Part shown: in pieces, positions 1 through 9,800 of the stretch
How positions within the stretch are numbered: the stretch's first letter is position 1
How the letters are laid out: every line of letters begins with the position of its first letter
Source: Globomyces pollinis-pini
Taxonomy: Eukaryota > Chytridiomycota > Chytridiomycetes > Rhizophydiales > Globomycetaceae
Direction of reading: 5' to 3'
Assembly (NCBI GenBank): GCA_025399215.1
Contig: MU621557.1
Location: forward strand, 1 to 10,361
Length of the DNA stretch: 10,361 nucleotides
Notes under the pieces: model-generated
The model's database searches: none
Seen by the model: only the letters and a program-made list of their open reading frames with translations
What the model was told of the DNA's origin: nothing
Program-made: the position numbers and the translations under genes

Positions 1-52
1 GAAACAATATACTTTATATTCTTCACCGAGTCATTCTTAGTACAATATCGAA

Positions 53-196
53 ATGTCCACCAACTCATATCGTGTTATTCAAGTACTAAGATCGTTATTT
101 GATCAAGAATTTTATCCTTTTTCATGTCACTCAATCGATTACAATTTACAACACCACAATCACCAATTCTATTCACTGATGAAAAAATATTCTTAA
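53..196 (+). promoter_or_regulatory. Upstream ATG / overlapping uORF before the WBP2-like start
   Basis: An ATG at 53 opens a 47-codon frame that runs past the WBP2-like start at 124 in a different frame and stops at 194-196. If the transcript begins upstream of 53, ribosomes would meet this ATG first. The encoded peptide resembles nothing I recognise. The simpler reading is that transcription starts between 53 and 124, as expected for short leaders in so compact a genome. Positions 1-123 hold no other recognisable feature. Confidence 0.25.
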
Positions 197-763
197 CTAT
201 TCATAAAGTATCACTTGAATATGAAAATAGTTCTTATCCTGGTCAAGGAGAACAATTATCTTGTCCAATTGGTTCCATATTACTCAGTAATTCAAATTTC
301 AATTATTGATAGTTTACTTTTTAAAATAGCAAATATAAGATTCATTTATATTCCAGAAACTCCTACAGTTTTCTTGACTTCTTTGACAATACCGTTACAG
401 AATATTCAGGATGGAAAATTCTCTTCAAGTTGGTTTGGAGGTCATATTTACTCTACTTCAGTTAAATCAGTATTATTATTATTTGATCGTTGATTTATTT
501 GAATTAGGTTCCAGAAGAAGGGTTCACAAATGATTGGGGAACAATGAAATTAGCATTCAAAGCGGGTAGTGAAATACATGATTTCAAGGCTAGATTTGAT
601 CACTTACGATCAGAATTGGGAGGTTTGATTCTAATGAAACTAATGTTATACAGCTATGCCAGTTACATTTGTTGAACCACTTCCCCAATATCAGTCTGAT
701 TTCGATATTGCTCCTCCTCCTGAACAAAGTAAAGACGATGAAAAACCTCCAACTTATGAATAA
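124..763 (+). CDS. WBP2: WBP2/UPF0664-like GRAM-domain protein with PPxY motif
   Basis: Four exons (124-286, 330-469, 508-622, 654-763) with introns of 43, 38 and 31 nt give a 175-aa protein. All introns are GT-AG, and their removal restores one frame. The order of conserved blocks matches the WW-domain-binding protein 2 family, including the fungal UPF0664 proteins: N-terminal MSLN, a GRAM/PH-like core (about residues 10-135) with GSILLTNIRFIYIP, then FGGHIYSTSVK (human WBP2 has FGANYIKGTVK), then WGTMKLAFKAG. The C-terminus is Pro-rich and ends PPTYE, a PPxY ligand for WW domains (171-174). Human WBP2 is a WW-binding transcriptional coactivator. The fungal role is poorly known, so function here is limited to WW-domain binding and possible lipid or membrane contact through GRAM. 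The third intron has an unusual GTTTGA donor and is the least certain join. It converges with the purine gene, with 42 bp between the stops. Confidence 0.85.
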
Positions 764-764
764 A
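759..764 (+). promoter_or_regulatory. AATAAA poly(A) signal overlapping the stop codon
   Basis: The hexamer AATAAA spans 759-764 and contains the TAA stop (761-763) of the WBP2-like gene. The only other AT-rich DNA before the convergent purine gene is 42 bp, so the 3' UTR must be very short or overlap the neighbour antisense. Confidence 0.5.
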
Positions 765-805
765 GTGTGTAAAAAATGATTTCATTATATTATTTCTTGC
801 CGTAA

Positions 806-3368
<2,563 letters not shown>

Positions 3369-3526
3369 TTTGCAATAAAAAAAAAGATTGAATCAAATAT
3401 CACCAATTTCAAATGAAAAAAAAAATTACTGTAAAGGGATAGTGAAAATTACTGTTTTGGGAAAGAGTCCTTTGAGTTGTTTATTGACTAAAGTAGTTGA
3501 TTGTAATGGATACTCCATGTAGTTTA
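3369..3526 (-). promoter_or_regulatory. Intergenic promoter region upstream of ADE5,7
   Basis: The 158 bp between the BORCS5-like stop and the ADE5,7 start contain two adenine runs on the + strand (about 3375-3384 and 3417-3425), which read as pyrimidine tracts on the coding strand. They presumably carry both the 3' end of the upstream gene and the ADE5,7 promoter. I see no TGACTC (the Bas1/Gcn4-type site of yeast purine genes) and no clear TATA box. Confidence 0.4.
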
Positions 3527-3528
3527 TT
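3523..3528 (-). promoter_or_regulatory. AATAAA poly(A) signal overlapping the BORCS5-like stop
   Basis: On the minus strand AATAAA overlaps the last two bases of the TAA stop codon (3527-3529). Confidence 0.45.
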
Positions 3529-4262
3529 ATAAAGTACTCGCATGTACCTTCTCATTTTCTATATATTTCGTTAAAATTGGATATTTTCGTTGCATTGGAA
3601 CATTGCATAATCTCATTTCTTGAGGAAGACGTTCTTGTAGTTTATCTAGTCCCTTCACTACATCCTTCAATAATTCTTTCACTCCATTAGACAATTGAAC
3701 AAGATCATTAACTAGTATTACAATCATTTAATCATATACCAACCCTGACTTGTCCATCCACTGTATTCAAAACTAAATGACGAGATGCTATAGTATTCCC
3801 AATTTGAGTTGAATATGAATCAATAGTGGCCATATCAGCTATCAATTGTTTCTAACGTTTTAAATGATTTGATTACCTGATCCGCTAGAATTGCTGAAGT
3901 GGACTTTCTAAGGTGATTTTGAAAACCGATGGTGATATTTACAAATGGATCAGAGTCCAAATAAACTACACTTTAACATGATTTAAATTACATTCTTTAG
4001 TATTAGATTGTTTTGAGAACCACAAAGAGTTATTTAAAGAGTTCTTTATCAATGGATCGAATCTTTGTATATTTTGTAATATATCAGTTTCTTCAATTTG
4101 ATTATCAGGATTTCTAACCTGAATGATTCCAGTATCGCTTTGATTTTGAAATAGTTTTGGGAAAGATACAAAACTGTCTGTCATAAAAAAATATTGAAAC
4201 TTGCATACCTCAATACTGATCTTTTCGCGCTCTTTAGCAAACCCAATATCTTCATTGATCAT
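3527..4262 (-). CDS. BORCS5: BORC complex subunit 5 (myrlysin)-like protein
   Basis: Four exons (3992-4262, 3877-3965, 3740-3851, 3527-3711) with introns of 26, 25 and 28 nt give 218 aa (human BORCS5 is about 196). Landmarks in family order: NPDNQIEETDILQNIQRFDP (human DPDVIKLQEIPTFQP), then LDSDPFVNITIGFQNHL before a conserved DQ, a long helical region, and LDKLQERLPQEMRL (human LDRLNSMLPEGERL). The matches were recalled, not searched. BORC recruits Arl8 to lysosomes and controls kinesin-driven positioning; BORCS5 anchors it to the membrane through a myristoylated Gly2 in animals. No Gly follows the initiator here. The start is uncertain. ATG 4262 has a purine at -3 but is preceded by two out-of-frame ATGs; ATG 4184 (MTDSF) is a shorter in-frame option. 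The last six residues could instead be replaced by a further small exon. Confidence 0.75.
4223..4230. promoter_or_regulatory. E2F-like TTTCGCGC box between divergent BORCS5-like and RCC1
   Basis: TTTCGCGC matches the E2F consensus TTTSGCGC and lies about 115 bp upstream of the RCC1 start. It falls inside the BORCS5-like coding region if that gene starts at 4262, and in the shared divergent promoter if it starts at 4184. A single 8-mer match may be chance. Confidence 0.3.
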
Positions 4263-4346
4263 GTCATTGATTCATTTTTACTAATGGTAGGTGACAATGT
4301 ATCTCTCATCTACAATTTTTTCTTTTTATCATCCAATTCTATACTA

Positions 4347-5760
4347 ATGGATAGACAAAAAAGATCTACAAGAAATCCCCAACCTCCAGTATCGCCAATT
4401 AAATCAAAGGCTAAACAGTCAGTTACAAAAAAGACTGTAAAGGTTCAAAAAACTACAAAACCAGGTATCTAGAAATGTATATTAAATCAAGCGGGTGTCG
4501 AATTGTCATTGCCAAATACTACCGTAGGCCACGTTTTTGTCGTAGGTAGTGGAGATTGTGCTCAACTCGGCCTTGGCCCTGATATCTTTGAAAAGGAAAG
4601 ACCTGCTAAAATTGAATACTTTGATGATTTGGATATCGTGTATATTGCTGCTGGAGGATTACATACAATTGCATTGTCATTATCTGGAAAAGTTGATCAA
4701 ATTATTTTAATTGTTAGTTGTATTCTTGGGGTTGTAATGATCAAAAAGCACTTGGTCGTAGTGGCGAAGAATCAGAACCAGCTCCAGTGGAAGGATTGGA
4801 CAATGAATTCATCACATCAGTTGCTTGTGGAGATTCTGTGTCAGTTGCATTGACTAAATTTGGTCAAGTGTATGCTTGGGGTAATTTTTTTAGGCTAATG
4901 TGTTTAGGAACTTTTAGGGGCACTAATGGTATATTCGGATTTGCTCCGGGTATTGAAACTCAACCAACCCCCAAGTTAATACCAGAACTGAAAAATATAG
5001 TACAAATTGGTGCTGGAACAAACCATTTGGTAGCACTGGCAAAAGATGGTAAATAATTTAGTCAATCTAATTGCAACAGGAAAAATATTCACCTGGGGTA
5101 TTGGTGAGCAAGGCCAGCTTGGAAGAAAAGTTGTTGCCAGACACGCTTTTGAAGCATCTTTAATTCCCCGTCCTGTTAACTTTAGACCATACAGAAAGAC
5201 TGCAAAATTTCCACTTGTATTTTGTGGAGGCTACCACACAATCTTGGTCCATGAAACAAACACTATATTCACTTTTGGATTAAACAATTATGGCCAACTT
5301 GGTCTCGGAGATTTAGATGAACATGACATTCCTGATATGGTGGAAGGAATCGATGGGACATCGGATGTTATAAAAAGTGTTGGTGGTGGTGAGCACTTTA
5401 CCACAGTTTTAACAGAAGAAGGTTTGACTTTTATATTGATTGCAAGGAAAGGTGTATGTGTTTGGTAGAAATGATAGTGGTCAGTTGGGACTACCTTCAG
5501 AAGAAGCTAAAGAGCATTGTTCAACCGCAAAGTTATTGTCGGTTCCACCAATCAAATCTTTATCTTGTGGTTCTGCATTTACTCTGGCTGTAACTCAAAC
5601 CGGGGATGTTTACGCTTGGGGCTATGGAGAAATGGGACAGTTGGCAAACGAATCTGAAGATGCACCTGAGCCTTTCCAAATTGAACTGAAAGGGAGGGAA
5701 GTCTTGATGGCATCTGGTGGTGGACAGCATACTGTTATGTTGATTAAACCAAAGGAATAA
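4347..5760 (+). CDS. RCC1: RCC1, guanine nucleotide exchange factor for Ran
   Basis: Six exons (4347-4464, 4492-4691, 4718-4880, 4908-5048, 5080-5421, 5447-5760) across introns of 27, 26, 27, 31 and 25 nt give 425 aa (human RCC1 421). A basic tail (1-38, Lys/Arg-rich, with SPIK) precedes seven RCC1 blades. Recognisable blocks include VVGSGDCAQLGLGPD, AAGGLHTIAL, YSWGCNDQKALGR, AWGTFRGTNGIFGF, FTWGIGEQGQLGR, FGLNNYGQLGLG, GRNDSGQLGL, AWGYGEMGQL and the terminal ASGGGQHTVMLIKPKE. It docks on nucleosomes and charges Ran with GTP in the nucleus, which drives nuclear transport and spindle assembly. The Ran-facing loop reads TFRGTNG where human has SFRDNNG; the catalytic Asp position is also variable in the yeast proteins as I recall them. 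The start is the ATG opening the basic tail; upstream in-frame ATGs lead through hydrophobic, UTR-like sequence. Orthologue names are PRP20 and pim1. Confidence 0.96.
4881..4907 (+). other. 27-nt stop-free intron in RCC1
   Basis: This GT-AG segment interrupts AWG and TFRGTNG in the family-conserved Ran-binding loop. Its length is a multiple of three and it contains no in-frame stop, so retention would insert nine residues (roughly NFFRLMCLG) without breaking the frame. It contains CTAAT as a candidate branch point. RCC1 family members have no insertion here, so splicing is the better reading. Confidence 0.85.
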
Positions 5761-5761
5761 A
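5756..5761 (+). promoter_or_regulatory. AATAAA poly(A) signal overlapping the RCC1 stop
   Basis: AATAAA includes the TAA stop codon of RCC1 (5758-5760) and one base beyond. The 101 bp to the next start (5762-5861) would hold both the RCC1 3' end and the next promoter. Confidence 0.45.
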
Positions 5762-5832
5762 TTTACTCTCTATATAAGTATTATTTATCAGACATATTCT
5801 CCTCATTTCTTACGTTATATACACGCACTACT

Positions 5833-5845
5833 ATCGCGTCATTTT
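5833..5845 (+). promoter_or_regulatory. Upstream ATCGCGTCATTTT element, copy 1
   Basis: ATCGCGTCATTTTT lies just upstream of the first coiled-coil gene, with the CGCG core 27 bp before its ATG. A near copy, AATCGCGTTATTTTTT, has its core 30 bp before the ATG of the paralogue at 6171. The shared position suggests a duplicated promoter element. CGCG cores resemble MCB-type cell-cycle boxes, but neither copy contains the full ACGCGT. Confidence 0.4.
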
Positions 5846-5861
5846 TCCCAATTCATTCTGA

Positions 5862-6074
5862 ATGGAGTTTGAGACAGTTGAATACAACCTTAAAAAGCGT
5901 CTCCAAAGTGAACGCAAATCTAGTCTTGTGTGGCAGCAACAATTTATTGACAAATTGAAGTTAATGCAGGAAGAAAAGTCTATTTTAATCAACCAAATTA
6001 AATGTTTGAAGAGAAAGATCCATTCAAGATCGTTATATAAAGAATTTCGATTATATCGTCAATCTATTCACTGA
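5862..6074 (+). CDS. Short coiled-coil protein, paralogue of the next gene
   Basis: This single-exon frame of 70 aa is strongly charged, with heptad-like Leu/Ile spacing over about residues 6-50, so a coiled coil is likely. Residues 6-46 align without gaps to residues 12-52 of the protein encoded at 6171, at about 18 of 41 identities, centred on the shared VWQQQ and KLMxEE cores. That homology supports it as a real gene despite its size. It has neither the basic KNKSP stretch nor the zinc finger of its neighbour, so it is either a truncated duplicate or a stand-alone partner able to pair with it. An AATAAA follows 17 bp after the stop. I do not recognise the family and propose no function. 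The tail after residue 55 shows no similarity and might be altered by an unseen splice. Confidence 0.55.
   Translation: MEFETVEYNLKKRLQSERKSSLVWQQQFIDKLKLMQEEKSILINQIKCLKRKIHSRSLYKEFRLYRQSIH
5877..5999 (+). repeat. Tandem gene-segment duplication, copy 1
   Basis: This segment encodes the 41-residue block shared with 6204-6326, about 44% identical at protein level and visibly similar in DNA around the TGGCAGCAACAATT stretch. The upstream CGCG element also appears duplicated, so the event probably included a promoter as well as the coding part. Confidence 0.65.
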
Positions 6075-6090
6075 ATTTTAGAAAAGTTTT

Positions 6091-6096
6091 AATAAA
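6091..6096 (+). promoter_or_regulatory. AATAAA poly(A) signal of the short coiled-coil gene
   Basis: AATAAA lies 17 bp after the TGA stop at 6072-6074. It supports separate 3'-end formation before the paralogue begins. Confidence 0.4.
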
Positions 6097-6138
6097 TTTG
6101 GAGTGAAATGTACGTTATGTTTATACCTGACCATTCCA

Positions 6139-6151
6139 ATCGCGTTATTTT
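6139..6151 (+). promoter_or_regulatory. Upstream ATCGCGTTATTTT element, copy 2
   Basis: This is the second copy of the CGCG plus T-tract element, 30 bp upstream of the ATG at 6171. It supports 6171 rather than 6108 as the start of the downstream gene, because it would otherwise lie inside the coding region. Confidence 0.4.
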
Positions 6152-6170
6152 TTACTATTTATTACACAAC

Positions 6171-6744
6171 ATGAACGGCTTCATTGACAATAACAAGATT
6201 TCTTTAGAGAAAACTCTAAGAAAGCGAGTTGCAGTTGAGCAACAAGCTTCTATGGTTTGGCAACAACAATACGTTGAAAGAGCAAAGTTAATGGAAGAAG
6301 AAAATGCAATTCTTCGAAAAGAATTAGCAACTTTGACCAACTTCATCAAAGGTAAAACTTCCAAGAACAAATCCCCTATCAAGAACAAGTCACCCGTCAA
6401 GAAAGCTGGTACCTTTAATGCGGCAACTATTAAGGTTAACAAGGCCGGGGTCATGAAAGGTAACCAATGAATATTCATATGTCTTAGCTGGCTCTGATTT
6501 CGCGCAAGACAAAGATTTGGCCAATGCAGCTTTAAAAGTTCCATTAGGAGTTAGATTTGCACCAAGAAAACCGTGCTCTCATAGAGGTGATCAAGATTGG
6601 ACTATTTGCTTTAAATGTAATCCAAATGTTATTTGCGCTGATTGTGATTCGATTGGACACAAGTCCAAGAACTTTAAGCGTTGTCCAAAATATAATGTCA
6701 ATGAACGCGGTTCTTCATCTGACATTTGGTTCAACTCAGATTAA
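6171..6744 (+). CDS. Coiled-coil and B-box-like zinc-finger protein
   Basis: Two exons (6171-6459, 6488-6744) joined across a 28-nt GT-AG intron give 181 aa. Residues about 12-55 form the coiled coil shared with the preceding gene. Residues 63-80 are basic, with the twin motif KNKSPIKNKSPVKK, whose SPxK units are CDK-type sites. After the intron, residues 126-162 hold eight potential zinc ligands: C126, H128, C137, C140, C146, C149, H154, C162 (C-x-H-x8-C-x2-C-x5-C-x2-C-x4-H-x7-C). That spacing resembles a two-zinc B-box, including the CDxxxH piece. Without splicing, the first frame stops at 6470 and the zinc finger has no convincing start, so the intron is well supported. ATG 6171 has A at -3 and follows the duplicated promoter element; ATG 6108 would add a hydrophobic leader. 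I do not recognise the full protein. A scaffold or ubiquitin-related role would be speculation. Confidence 0.65.
6204..6326 (+). repeat. Tandem gene-segment duplication, copy 2
   Basis: This segment encodes the 41-residue coiled-coil block homologous to 5877-5999. The copies lie in the same orientation about 330 bp apart. Confidence 0.65.
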
Positions 6745-6757
6745 CTAATTTAAATCC

Positions 6758-6763
6758 AATAAA
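6758..6763 (+). promoter_or_regulatory. AATAAA poly(A) signal of the zinc-finger gene
   Basis: AATAAA lies 14 bp after the TAA stop at 6742-6744. The rest of the gap to the channel start at 6854 is AT-rich with T- and A-runs and shows no other clear element. Confidence 0.45.
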
Positions 6764-6853
6764 CTCTTATCTTACTAAAGTTTGTTTTTACTAATTTTGA
6801 TTAAAATGTTGATGATAAAAAAACACGAAAAATCTTAATCTGTAAATAAATAG

Positions 6854-9800
6854 ATGGCTTCCGATGAACGGTTAAAATATCTACTTGAAGAATTGGAGAC
6901 ACAAGCTACGAAAGTGGAAAGTCATGTCAAGGAGATTAAAAGCCTTTTACCCAATTCAACCGACAACTTTAAACAACAATTTGACAAAATTAGTGATAAA
7001 ATAAAATACACGCTGACGAACAACAATACTGTAGATTATTCAACTGGAAGGGAATTAGCGAAATATGGTAACTTTGAAGTTTAACAACAAGATATAAAAT
7101 CCAATAATGCTCAGGTTGCCAATTCCTTGACTGGAAAAGGGATAGCATCGAAATATAGTACTAAATTATGTTTTAACAGATAGATATATCAAACGCTGGG
7201 CCGACAAGCAGCTTTAAACCAACGTTAACTGCTGACCAAGTGAAAGCAAACTTTGAACGAGTTCAATGGTACCCTCAAACATTCAAACAGTTTATTAAAC
7301 ACCCATTTGATGTGAAAAAGGGTGTTGATATTAATGATGTGATAGCTAATATTGGAACAATTGTAAAGTTCCATCCTCAATCTTTGTTTATTCAGATCTG
7401 GAATTCTTTGTATAGCATTGGTATTATAATTTACATAATGCTCATGCCTTTGGGTATATGTTATATTAATTTCCAAGAATGGTCTCCAGCACTTACTGTG
7501 TACATCACATCACTGATAGTGGTGAAAACCGTTGTTACAGTTAACACTGGAATTATTGCGGATCAAGAGTTGGAAATGGACAGGTCAATTGTGTGGAGAC
7601 ATCTCTGGAAACAGACATATTTATTAAAGCAGCTCTTGATAGGGTTTCCCTACTCATTACTTATTGATTTAATTGCTCCTCCTGGATCCATGTCTCGCTT
7701 CGTCTGGAGAGCCTTATCACTAATTAATGGTTTATCAATCGTACAGTTATTGCAAAGCACGGATGTATCATATTTATCGGAAAAAGCTACTCAGATTATA
7801 AGAAAACGAGAAATTAATCCCACAATGGTCAAATTCGTATATATTCTAGTGGCTATTATATTTTACTGGTAAACAAGAAATGTATAACTGTAGGCATTAT
7901 TTCTCCTGTGCGATTACATTTGCGAATGTCACTGGATTTATCCCAGATCCGATTGTGAAGTCCAATTTTTATGACCATTATGTATTCAACTTTTACAATT
8001 CGGCCAGTTTGATGTTCACAGCTGGGTATGTGTCAAATATTTAACGATGATCTAGATTCGGTGTAAATGGTCCAGTCGAGAATCAAGATCGATGGTCCAA
8101 GATACTTAACATGATATTTTCGGCATTTCTTTTGTCTCTTTTCACTGCCAACATCACTACCTATATGATTCGATTGGACAGGTAAAATCGCTTATCTCCG
8201 TTGACCACAGTTCTGGACGACAATTTAATGAGAAACTTGAAGAAGTGAATCAGTACATCCAGTATCGAGGATTGGGTCGCGGTTTACAAGAGCGAATCAT
8301 TCAATACTACCATTTCAAATATTCAAAGGGTAAATATTTCGATGAAGACAAGATTTTGGCAGAATTGAATCATCCTTTACGAGTGGTAAGTCTTCTACCT
8401 AGATAATGATAGTCGATCTGCATGAAAGAATGTAGAGGTTTAATTTTGCAAGTCCCTTTTTTCCGAGACGCAAGTCATAGTTTTCTTACACAGGTTGTGA
8501 CTATCTTGGAAATTTGTCATTTCCTTGCTGATGATGTCATAATTGAAGAGGGGACTGTTGGAGATCAAATGTTTTTCATATCATCTGGAATTGTGGAAGT
8601 ATTAATTGGGGAGAAGCCAGTTAAAAGATTAAATGAGGGCGAATATTTTGGAGGTAAATTCAAATTCAGTTTATTTTAGAAATATCATTATTGTTTGGTA
8701 ATATGAATCGAACGGCTAGTATAAAAGCAATAACAGACTGTGTACTTTTCAGTGTTGTTGTATCTGACTTTAAAGAAATTGTTGAAGACTTCCCAGAGAT
8801 TTTAAATCAAATGAAAATTGTTGCAGAAGCAAGATTGAAAGAAAATAAAATAGGGGTCAAATTAACTGGTAATAGAACTGCAGTTCTAGTTGATCGATCA
8901 TATGAAGCACTAAATGAAGAATTTGAACAGAAACCACTGCAAAAGGCATCAGACAAATTACATCGCAGCATTGAAGATTTAAAAGATAATTCCGCTGTCT
9001 TGCCTCTGATTAAATCAGAATATATCCACTCAAACATAGTGGTCATTAATCAAAACAATGAAAATCTTGAAGCATTCCCTTCAACTGATGGAAACGTGAT
9101 TGACATAGAAAAGAGAAAAGAAGAAACTACCCCTAAATCGCCAATAATATTTGAATCAAATCTTGATCAAGTGTTTAATGACAGGAAATTGAAGAATTCT
9201 GCTTCAGATTTCATCAACTTGAATTTCTTGGATAAACATATATCTGATCCTACCAGTCCCCCAAATAATAATACTAATGATCCAACGGCAATATCCTCTA
9301 GCGAAGTACCTAATGATAATGAAGTAAGAAGACGAGCAGAGGACAGTATAATGTCGGATAACACTCAAAAAAATGCGGAGTTCAGAATCGAGCGACCAGT
9401 GGGTAGAGGAGAAAGCATCAAGCCTCGAAATAGAGGAGGTAATATTGAATAACTGATCATTTCTAGCTACAATATCTGCTACCAAGCTTAAAAAATTAGA
9501 GTCAACTACCTCCCCAATAACATTTGACCTGCCATCTCCAACCAAGTTCATGCAAGAGGTACCATCCGTTCCAAACCAGTCTGTAAAGTTCGCTTCCGAA
9601 AAAGATGACACAACTTCACAACCAAATAGTGATCGCCCAATACAGACAAGACTAAGATCAAAATCCGTATCTGTCAAAAAGAATAATCTTCTAGAAACAC
9701 AAAGTACTCCAGATCAACCTTATCCACTATCACCATTAACTAGGGATGAAAAAACGAAATCAATTGATAGGTTCAAAAGTCCCCTGGTCATACCATCTAA

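Noticed and set aside
4090..4230. Extra introns in the BORCS5-like first exon (GTATGC...ACAG near 4178-4208, GTTAGA...GAAG near 4093-4120)
   Set aside because: Together they could keep the frame, but they would remove the NPDNQIEE block that matches the family; the unspliced frame aligns better.
5862..6459. The two coiled-coil copies as one gene with duplicated exons
   Set aside because: In-frame stops lie between them with no convincing donor and acceptor pair, and each has its own upstream CGCG element; AATAAA also lies between.
6498..6505. E2F-like TTTCGCGC inside the zinc-finger gene
   Set aside because: It lies in coding exon 2 (residues DFAQ) with no downstream start nearby; probably coincidence.
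6155..6544. 129-aa minus-strand frame
   Set aside because: Antisense of the coiled-coil/zinc-finger gene; the + strand has paralogue support.
6854..7078. Separate small coiled-coil gene before the channel
   Set aside because: Two tiny introns (7079-7114, 7158-7183) connect it in frame to the channel and complete an internal repeat, and no stop follows if they are spliced.
7225..7476. Minus-strand 83-aa frame
   Set aside because: Antisense of the S1 region of channel repeat 1, without any recognisable feature.
9453..9550. Intergenic gap separating two independent channel genes
   Set aside because: From 9467 the sequence is open and coding-like in the same frame after a standard 28-nt intron, with no promoter or AATAAA; kept only as the alternative.
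9204..9677. 157-aa frame on the minus strand
   Set aside because: It lies opposite the channel linker, crosses its intron, and shows no recognisable motif; shadow of the + strand gene.
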